From: Streptomyces cynarae
GTDB taxonomy: Bacteria > Actinomycetota > Actinomycetes > Streptomycetales > Streptomycetaceae
NCBI RefSeq assembly: GCF_025642135.1
Contig: NZ_CP106793.1
Span: 6,106,001-6,170,000 of the forward strand
Reading direction: 5' to 3'
Length of the DNA stretch: 64,000 nt
Part shown: positions 58,788-64,000 of the stretch, piece by piece
How positions within the stretch are numbered: position 1 is the stretch's first letter
Layout of the letters: each line of letters opens with the position of its first letter
Made by a program: the position numbers and the translations under genes
The notes under the pieces: model-generated
Database searches by the model: none
What the model saw: only the letters and a program-made list of their open reading frames with translations
What the model was told of the DNA's origin: nothing

Positions 58788-58860
58788 GCCCCCGTTGTGT
58801 AGCGGCCTAGCACGCTGCCCTCTCAAGGCAGTAGCGCCGGTTCGAATCCGGTCGGGGGTA
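58788..58860 (+). tRNA. tRNA-Glu (CTC), copy 1
   Basis: 73 bases. Acceptor GCCCCCG with CGGGGGT; anticodon stem CTGCC/GGCAG with CTC in the loop; T arm CCGGTTCGAATCCGG. Its anticodon stem differs at one pair from the other two copies. Confidence 0.95.
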
Positions 58861-58883
58861 CGGATCCTTCCAGGATCACATGG

Positions 58884-58956
58884 GCCCCCGTTGTGTAGCG
58901 GCCTAGCACGCCGCCCTCTCAAGGCGGTAGCGCCGGTTCGAATCCGGTCGGGGGTA
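58884..58956 (+). tRNA. tRNA-Glu (CTC), copy 2
   Basis: 73 bases. Same as copy 1 except for the anticodon stem CCGCC/GGCGG, a compensated U-A to C-G change. It follows copy 1 by 23 bases. Confidence 0.95.
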
Positions 58957-58977
58957 CTGAAAGGTCTAAACCACCTT

Positions 58978-59049
58978 TGGTCTATGGTGTAATTGGCAGC
59001 ACGACTGATTCTGGTTCAGTTAGTCTTGGTTCGAGTCCAGGTAGACCAG
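58978..59049 (+). tRNA. tRNA-Gln (CTG), copy 2
   Basis: 72 bases. Identical to the first tRNA-Gln except that the acceptor reads TGGTCTA with TAGACCA, a compensated C-G to T-A change. Confidence 0.95.
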
Positions 59050-59075
59050 CTGATCTGCGGAAACGCATGATCCTC

Positions 59076-59148
59076 GCCCCCGTTGTGTAGCGGCCTAGCA
59101 CGCCGCCCTCTCAAGGCGGTAGCGCCGGTTCGAATCCGGTCGGGGGTA
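59076..59148 (+). tRNA. tRNA-Glu (CTC), copy 3
   Basis: 73 bases, identical to copy 2. Last gene of the cluster; a hairpin follows 9 bases later. Confidence 0.95.
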
Positions 59149-59157
59149 CGCAGTCGG

Positions 59158-59183
59158 AAGGGCCCTCCCTCGGGAGGGCCCTT
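59158..59183. terminator. terminator after the tRNA cluster
   Basis: AAGGGCCCTCCC (59158-59169) pairs with GGGAGGGCCCTT (59172-59183). It lies between the tRNA cluster and the convergent MerR gene. Confidence 0.85.
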
Positions 59184-59192
59184 ATCCGTGGG

Positions 59193-59843
59193 TCACTTCC
59201 CGCCGAACCGGCGGCGCGACTCCTCCGCCTCCGCCAGTCGGCGCAGACTCAGCAGCACCGGCTCGTACAGCACGGTGAGTGCCACGGCCGCCTCCACCTG
59301 TTCGTCCGGCGTCTCGTAGCGCTCCACAACGTCCAGGTCGGTGACGGCGATCCGCTGCATCGCGCGGGCGTAGGGTTCCAAGTCCTCCAGGGCGCAGGGG
59401 TAACCGAGCCGCGACAGTGCGACGATCGCGGTCACCAGCATGTCGTACGCGGGTGCCGTCGGCGTGTCGCCGGACGCGCCGCAGTGGTTCCAGCCGAGCC
59501 GGTCCAGCAATTGGCCGGCGGTGCGCCGGGCCGCCTCCGTGGCCGGGTCGGACTCATCGGGGGCCGGGCCGTGGGGCAGGGCCCATACGGCGACCCCCAG
59601 GCGTCTGTTGCGGTCCAGGTCCTCCTCCTGCAGGGCGGCGAGCACCTCACGGGCGGAATTCACCGGGATCCGGCCCACCTGGATCAGTGCTCGCACCAGC
59701 CTCAGCCGCCGCAGGTGTTCCTCGTCGTACTCGGCCTGCGTGACCGTGATCCGGCGGCCGGGGTGCAGCAGCCCTTCGCGCAGGTAGTACTTGATCGTCG
59801 CCGTCGAGACGCCGCTGCGCGCGCTCAGCTCCGCCAGTCGCAT
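59193..59843 (-). CDS. MerR-family transcriptional regulator
   Basis: About 216 residues. The N-terminal winged helix reads MRLAELSARSGVSTATIKYYLREGLLHPGRRI, followed by DEEHLRRLRLVRALIQVGRIP, typical of MerR. The C-terminal half (residues ~90-216) is a helical effector domain without obvious metal-binding Cys. ATG 59843 starts at the conserved MRLAELS; an ATG at 59861 is in frame. It is divergent from a DUF4188 gene, with a perfect dyad between them. Confidence 0.9.
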   Translation of the reverse strand: MRLAELSARSGVSTATIKYYLREGLLHPGRRITVTQAEYDEEHLRRLRLVRALIQVGRIPVNSAREVLAALQEEDLDRNRRLGVAVWALPHGPAPDESDPATEAARRTAGQLLDRLGWNHCGASGDTPTAPAYDMLVTAIVALSRLGYPCALEDLEPYARAMQRIAVTDLDVVERYETPDEQVEAAVALTVLYEPVLLSLRRLAEAEESRRRFGGK

Positions 59844-59890
59844 TTCCGTCCCGCACCTCATTCCTCTTGCGAGCCCCGTTGGAGAGTGTC

Positions 59891-59910
59891 ACTATCCAAT
59901 CATGGATAGT
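59891..59910. promoter_or_regulatory. MerR-type operator dyad
   Basis: ACTATCCA-ATCA-TGGATAGT is a perfect 8-bp dyad with a 4-base centre, between the MerR gene and the DUF4188 gene. A third half-site, CTATCC, follows at 59915. MerR regulators bind such dyads between -35 and -10 of the target promoter. Confidence 0.75.
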
Positions 59911-59961
59911 AGAGCTATCCGACATTCGGGCAAGCCGAGACGGCGTGACTGGGGGAATCAC

Positions 59962-60447
59962 ATGGGTGCCAAGCCGATCGAGGGGCGCATGGCCGCTGCG
60001 AGCGAGGACGGCGTGGTCGTCTTCCTCATCGGGCTGCGCATCAACAGCTTTGCGGCGGTGCGCAGTTGGTGGCCGGCGTTCAGGGCGATGGGGCCGATGC
60101 TCGCGGAGCTCTCCCGCGAGAAGGGCAGCGGGCTGCTCGGCTTCAAGACCCTGCTGGGCGGGCCGCGCGAGACCTACATGGTGCAGTACTGGGAGTCGAA
60201 GGAGAAGCTCCTCGCGTACGCCGCAGCGCAGGACAAGAACCACCGGCCTGCCTGGGCCGCTTTCAACCGGCGGGTGCGCGAGGGGAAGGGCAAGGTCGGC
60301 ATCTGGCACGAGACGTACGTCGTGCCGGCCGGCGCTCACGAGGCGATCTACCTGAACATGCCTGCCTACGGCCTGGCCAAGGCCACGGGCCTCGTACCGG
60401 TCGGCCGCCGGGGCGAGCGCGCGGCGGACCGGCTTCGGGCCTCCTGA
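59962..60447 (+). CDS. DUF4188 (monooxygenase-like) protein
   Basis: 161 residues. VVVFLIGLRINSFAAVRSWWPAFRAMGPMLAEL, GLLGFKTLLGGPRETYMVQYWESKEKLLAYA and PAWAAFNRRVREGKGKVGIWHETYVV show the ferredoxin-like dimeric alpha-beta barrel of the DUF4188 family, related to haem-degrading or quinol monooxygenases. ATG 59962 (MGAKPIEGRM) follows TGGGGGAATCAC. The divergent MerR gene is the likely regulator. Biochemical function not established. Confidence 0.88.
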   Translation: MGAKPIEGRMAAASEDGVVVFLIGLRINSFAAVRSWWPAFRAMGPMLAELSREKGSGLLGFKTLLGGPRETYMVQYWESKEKLLAYAAAQDKNHRPAWAAFNRRVREGKGKVGIWHETYVVPAGAHEAIYLNMPAYGLAKATGLVPVGRRGERAADRLRAS

Positions 60448-60512
60448 GCCGCCTGCCGGGGAGGGCCTGCCGCGGCGTTGAGGCGGCCCTCCCCGGGGAC
60501 GTACTGGAATGG

Positions 60513-61229
60513 TCAGCCCGAGCGGCGGAGTGCCTCCGAGAGGCGGGCGGCGGCGTCGATGACCGCCTGGGCGTGCATACGGCCCGGGTGGCGGGTCAGG
60601 CGCTCGATGGGGCCGGAGACGGACACCGCGGCCACGACGCGGTTCGAGGGCCCGCGTACGGGCGCGGAGACGGACGCCACGCCCGGCTCGCGCTCGCCGA
60701 TGGACTGGGCCCAGCCGCGGCGCCGCACGCCCGACAGGGCCGTCGCCGTGAAACGGGCGCCCTGCAGTCCGCGGTGCAGCCGCTCGGGCTCCTCCCAGGC
60801 CAGCAGGATCTGTGCCGAGGAGCCCGCCTTCATGGTGAGTGTCGAGCCGACCGGGACGGTGTCCCTCAGGCCCGACAGGCGTTCCGCTGCGGCCACACAG
60901 ATGCGCATGTCACCCTGGCGTCGGTAGAGCTGCGCGCTCTCCCCGGTGACGTCGCGGAGGTGGGTCAGCACGGGGCCCGCCGTCGCCAGCAGGCGGTCCT
61001 CGCCCGCCGCCGCGGCCAGCTCGGCCAGCCTGGGGCCGAGAATGAAACGGCCCTGCATGTCACGCGCCACCATGCGGTGGTGCTCAAGCGCCACGGCGAG
61101 GCGGTGCGCCGTGGGTCGTGCCAGTCCGGTGGCGCCGACCAGGCCCGCGAGGGTGGCCGGACCGGACTCCAGAGCGCTCAGGACGAGGGCCGCCTTGTCC
61201 AGAACGCCGACGCCGCTACTGTTGTCCAT
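60513..61229 (-). CDS. ndgR: IclR-family regulator NdgR (BCAA/nitrogen-dependent growth)
   Basis: 238 residues. N-terminal winged helix VLDKAALVLSALESGPATLAGLVGATGLARPTAHRLAVAL, then the IclR effector domain (GRFILGPRLAEL, VTGESAQLYRRQGDMRICVAAAE, GSTLTMKAGSSAQILLAWEEPE). The sequence agrees closely with my memory of Streptomyces NdgR, which controls leuCD and other amino-acid genes. Divergent from leuC, as expected. ATG 61229 (MDNSSGVGVLDK) was chosen over the in-frame start at 61250. Confidence 0.94.
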   Translation of the reverse strand: MDNSSGVGVLDKAALVLSALESGPATLAGLVGATGLARPTAHRLAVALEHHRMVARDMQGRFILGPRLAELAAAAGEDRLLATAGPVLTHLRDVTGESAQLYRRQGDMRICVAAAERLSGLRDTVPVGSTLTMKAGSSAQILLAWEEPERLHRGLQGARFTATALSGVRRRGWAQSIGEREPGVASVSAPVRGPSNRVVAAVSVSGPIERLTRHPGRMHAQAVIDAAARLSEALRRSG

Positions 61230-61244
61230 GCAACGATACTCACG

Positions 61245-61259
61245 TCTCACTCTGTGAAA
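61245..61259. promoter_or_regulatory. candidate NdgR operator between ndgR and leuC
   Basis: TCTCAC-TCT-GTGAAA is an imperfect dyad (CAC-N3-GTG core) 16 bases upstream of the ndgR start, in a locally AT-rich patch that includes AATTTTTCG. NdgR is known to bind in front of leuC; whether this is the site is inferred. Confidence 0.4.
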
Positions 61260-61419
61260 CGCAAGTTCAATTTTTCGTGGAACGCGCCACCCTTGATGTC
61301 ACGGCGGCCCGCGGACCATCGGGCCCGGCGGCACACGCCCGCAAACCAGGGGTACGGGCGCCGCCACCCCAGGATCTCTAGTTGGGTCGGTGCACTCTTT
61401 GCCGACCGGAGGGAAAGCG

Positions 61420-62850
61420 ATGGGTAGGACACTCGCGGAGAAGGTCTGGGACGACCATGTCGTCCGGCGCGCCGAGGGCGAGCCCGACCTCCTCTTCATC
61501 GATCTGCACCTGCTGCACGAGGTGACCAGCCCGCAGGCCTTCGACGGGCTGCGCAAGAGCGGCCGCCAGGTGCGCAGGCTCGACCTCACCATCGCGACCG
61601 AGGACCACAACACCCCGACCCTCGACATCGACAAGCCCATCGCGGACCCCGTCTCCCGCGCCCAGCTGGAGACGCTGCGCAAGAACTGCGCGGAGTTCGG
61701 CGTCCGGCTGCACCCGCTGGGCGACGTCGAGCAGGGCGTCGTGCACGTCGTCGGCCCGCAGCTGGGCCTGACCCAGCCCGGCACGACGGTCGTCTGCGGC
61801 GACTCGCACACCTCGACGCACGGCGCCTTCGGCGCGCTGGCCTTCGGCATCGGCACCTCGCAGGTCGAGCACGTCCTGGCCACCCAGACGCTGCCGCTGG
61901 CCCGCCCCAGGACCATGGCGATCACGGTCGACGGCGAGCTGCCCGAGGGCGTCACCGCCAAGGACCTGATCCTGGCGATCATCGCGAAGATCGGCACCGG
62001 CGGCGGCCAGGGCTACATCCTGGAGTACCGCGGCTCGGCCATCGAGAAGCTCTCGATGGAGGCCCGGATGACCATCTGCAACATGTCGATCGAGGCCGGC
62101 GCCCGCGCGGGCATGATCGCCCCGGACGAGACCACCTTCGCGTACCTCAAGGGCCGCCCGCACGCCCCCGAGGGCGCCGACTGGGACGCCGCCGTCGAGT
62201 ACTGGAAGACGCTGCGGACCGACGACGACGCCGAATTCGACGCCGAGGTCCACATCGACGCCTCCGCGCTCTCGCCGTTCGTCACCTGGGGCACCAACCC
62301 CGGCCAGGGTGCGCCGCTTTCGGCGTCCGTCCCCGACCCGGCTTCGTACGAGGACGCTTCGGAGCGCCTGGCCGCCGAAAAGGCCCTGGAGTACATGGGG
62401 TTGGACGCCGGTCAGCCGCTGCGCTCCATCAAGGTGGACACCGTCTTCGTAGGCTCCTGCACCAACGGCCGCATCGAGGACCTGCGCGCCGCCGCCGCGA
62501 TCCTCAAGGACCGCAAAGTCGCCGACGGCGTACGGATGCTCGTCGTTCCCGGCTCCGCGCGGGTGGGTCTCCAGGCCGTCTCCGAGGGCCTCGACGTGGT
62601 CTTCAAGGAGGCCGGCGCCGAATGGCGGCACGCGGGCTGCTCGATGTGCCTCGGCATGAACCCGGACCAGCTGGCCCCGGGCGAGCGCTCCGCGTCCACC
62701 TCCAACCGCAACTTCGAGGGCCGGCAGGGCAAGGGCGGCCGGACGCACCTGGTCTCGCCGCAGGTCGCCGCCGCCACGGCCGTCCTCGGTCACCTGGCGT
62801 CCCCCGCCGACCTGTCCGACGCCGACACTCGTACGCCCGCTGGAGTCTGA
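61420..62850 (+). CDS. leuC: 3-isopropylmalate dehydratase large subunit
   Basis: 476 residues. Aconitase family; it isomerises 2- to 3-isopropylmalate. The [4Fe-4S] ligands are Cys in [14 protein letters not shown] and the pair in [34 protein letters not shown] and [24 protein letters not shown] are family signatures. ATG 61420 follows GGAGGGAA. Operon with leuD 5 bases downstream; divergent from ndgR. Confidence 0.97.
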   Translation: MGRTLAEKVWDDHVVRRAEGEPDLLFIDLHLLHEVTSPQAFDGLRKSGRQVRRLDLTIATEDHNTPTLDIDKPIADPVSRAQLETLRKNCAEFGVRLHPLGDVEQGVVHVVGPQLGLTQPGTTVVCGDSHTSTHGAFGALAFGIGTSQVEHVLATQTLPLARPRTMAITVDGELPEGVTAKDLILAIIAKIGTGGGQGYILEYRGSAIEKLSMEARMTICNMSIEAGARAGMIAPDETTFAYLKGRPHAPEGADWDAAVEYWKTLRTDDDAEFDAEVHIDASALSPFVTWGTNPGQGAPLSASVPDPASYEDASERLAAEKALEYMGLDAGQPLRSIKVDTVFVGSCTNGRIEDLRAAAAILKDRKVADGVRMLVVPGSARVGLQAVSEGLDVVFKEAGAEWRHAGCSMCLGMNPDQLAPGERSASTSNRNFEGRQGKGGRTHLVSPQVAAATAVLGHLASPADLSDADTRTPAGV

Positions 62851-62855
62851 GAGTC

Positions 62856-63449
62856 ATGGAAGCATTCACCACGCACACCGGCCGGGCCGTCCCGCTGCGC
62901 CGCAGCAACGTCGACACCGACCAGATCATCCCCGCCCACTGGCTCAAGAAGGTCACGCGGGACGGGTTCGAGGACGGGCTGTTCGAGGCCTGGCGCAAGG
63001 ACCCGGAGTTCGTGCTCAACCGACCCGAGCGGCAGGGCGCCACGGTGCTGGTCGCCGGCCCCGACTTCGGCACCGGCTCCTCCCGTGAGCACGCCGTCTG
63101 GGCGCTGCAGAACTACGGCTTCAAGGCGGTCATCTCCTCCCGCTTCGCCGACATCTTCCGCGGCAACTCGCTCAAGAACGGGCTGCTCACGGTCGTCCTC
63201 GAGCAGAAGATCGTCGACGCGCTCTGGGAGCTCACGGAGAAGGACCCCACTGCTGAGGTCACTGTGGACCTTGAGGCTCGTGAGGTTCGCGCCGAGGGCA
63301 TCACCGCCGCCTTCGAGCTGGACGAGAACTCCCGCTGGCGGCTGCTGAACGGCCTCGACGACATCTCCATCACGCTCCAGAACGAGGCCGACATCGCCGC
63401 GTACGAGGCGCGCCGCCCCTCCTACAAGCCGCGGACGCTCCAGGTCTGA
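62856..63449 (+). CDS. leuD: 3-isopropylmalate dehydratase small subunit
   Basis: 197 residues. The swivel domain of the isomerase: [31 protein letters not shown] and the substrate loop [44 protein letters not shown] 62856 lies 5 bases after the leuC stop. A patch at 63249-63290 uses many T-ending codons, unlike its neighbours. Confidence 0.97.
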   Translation: MEAFTTHTGRAVPLRRSNVDTDQIIPAHWLKKVTRDGFEDGLFEAWRKDPEFVLNRPERQGATVLVAGPDFGTGSSREHAVWALQNYGFKAVISSRFADIFRGNSLKNGLLTVVLEQKIVDALWELTEKDPTAEVTVDLEAREVRAEGITAAFELDENSRWRLLNGLDDISITLQNEADIAAYEARRPSYKPRTLQV

Positions 63450-63508
63450 CACGGGTCTGACGCCCGGCCCTCGCGCAAGAGCTGGTTTCGGCCATTGCAG
63501 GATCGCTC

Positions 63509-63540
63509 TGTACCCCCAATCGTGGACGGTTGGGGGTACA
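63509..63540 (+). terminator. hairpin after leuD
   Basis: TGTACCCCCAA (63509-63519) pairs perfectly with TTGGGGGTACA (63530-63540), 60 bases after the leuD stop. No T run. Confidence 0.75.
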
Positions 63541-63728
63541 GCCGTATCTGCCCCGGGGAGGGTCCGCGGGTCGCCCCGGTGGTCATCAACTACCGCAGTT
63601 ACAGAGGTCATTGCCTGGGTACCCGCATGGTGACACCGCGATGTGCCGAGGCGCCCGGAGAGCCTCCGGGGCGCGGCAGTTACCCCCCAGCGGGGGCGAC
63701 AACTCGCCCCAGATGGCACAATCTGTGC

Positions 63729-63959
63729 ATGGACAACGACGGCCAACTCCAGCTCTATACGGCGGTCGCGGGCCAACTCAAGGAAGCGCACGCAAGGGTG
63801 CGCACACTGCAAGTCCCGGAGGGCGTACGGATGGCGCTGACCCGGAAGCTGCTGGTCATCACGGCCGCGGCCAAGCACGATCCCGCCGAAGCGGCCCGGC
63901 GTCTGGAGTGGTTCATGGGCGACCTGGACGAGGAGCGCATCCCCGAAGAGGAAGTCTGA
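63729..63959 (+). CDS. small conserved protein (76 aa)
   Basis: ATG 63729. The 76-residue product, MDNDGQLQLYTAVAGQLKEAHARVRTLQVPEGVRMALTRKLLVITAAAKHDPAEAARRLEWFMGDLDEE..., is helical with an acidic end and no known domain. No Shine-Dalgarno is visible; CACAAT at 63717-63722 ends six bases before the ATG, which would suit a leaderless mRNA. In Streptomyces a protein like this lies just before an HU-family gene, which would be beyond the window. Confidence 0.75.
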   Translation: MDNDGQLQLYTAVAGQLKEAHARVRTLQVPEGVRMALTRKLLVITAAAKHDPAEAARRLEWFMGDLDEERIPEEEV

Positions 63960-64000
63960 GGCGGCCGAGTCTGTTGCGGCACAAGGGTGATAAGCCCGTT

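Noticed and set aside
58788..59148. Repeated ~73-base units resembling a CRISPR or tandem repeat
   Set aside because: The repeats fold as complete tRNA-Glu and tRNA-Gln genes with compensated stem differences.
61260..61419. A leucine leader peptide before leuC
   Set aside because: No short ORF with Leu codons and no T-tailed terminator was found; control there is better explained by NdgR.

Overview
The window is chromosomal DNA from a Streptomyces. The sequence is very GC-rich with strong GC3 bias, GTG starts are common, and it carries an acyl-CoA carboxylase beta/epsilon pair, two conservons, and scattered branched-chain amino-acid (BCAA) genes whose order matches, from memory, the core region of Streptomyces chromosomes around SCO5500-SCO5555. 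No insertion sequence, prophage, CRISPR array or integration site was seen. The window looks like conserved core with a few accessory genes between.

Layout. (1) 1-9430: end of an MMPL exporter, a broken acetyltransferase, small conserved proteins, a LAL-type LuxR regulator, a lipoprotein sugar dehydrogenase, an aldo/keto reductase and a 2-hydroxyacid dehydrogenase. (2) 9656-18719: a membrane GGDEF protein with a degenerate EAL domain, then ilvB-ilvN-ilvC and serA; ilvB is preceded by a leader peptide and terminator (attenuator). (3) 18790-28102: DHA2 efflux pump with divergent TetR, alcohol dehydrogenase, PucR regulator divergent from proline dehydrogenase and P5C dehydrogenase (proline to glutamate), a frameshifted hydrolase, an acetyltransferase and a small protein. 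(4) 28310-34107: leuB, ilvE, an MHS transporter and citramalate synthase (cimA), the last behind a leader ORF containing Ile-Ile codons and a T-tailed terminator. (5) 34169-43275: divergent secreted GH30 and GH3 enzymes (GH3 damaged), a Gly-rich membrane protein, YceI, then accB-accE for malonyl-CoA supply. (6) 43481-54009: two tandem minus-strand conservons (cvnA-B-C-D twice); their cvnD genes are almost identical. (7) 54530-63959: small gene, FAH hydrolase overlapping gltX, a frameshifted HAD gene, a five-tRNA cluster (Gln-Glu-Glu-Gln-Glu), MerR/DUF4188 pair with a perfect dyad between, ndgR divergent from leuC-leuD, and a small conserved protein.

How the genes fit together. Nearly the whole valine/isoleucine/leucine pathway is here in separate units (ilvBNC, leuB, ilvE, cimA, leuCD), with at least two units apparently controlled by ribosome-mediated attenuation and one next to its IclR-type regulator NdgR. 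gltX sits beside genes for both tRNAs it is expected to charge.

Sequence quality caution. Six genes carry frame breaks (at least eight single-base shifts, several in C/G homopolymers), and two of them also lack internal segments. The homopolymer cases look like sequencing or assembly errors as much as real decay. The essential genes are intact.
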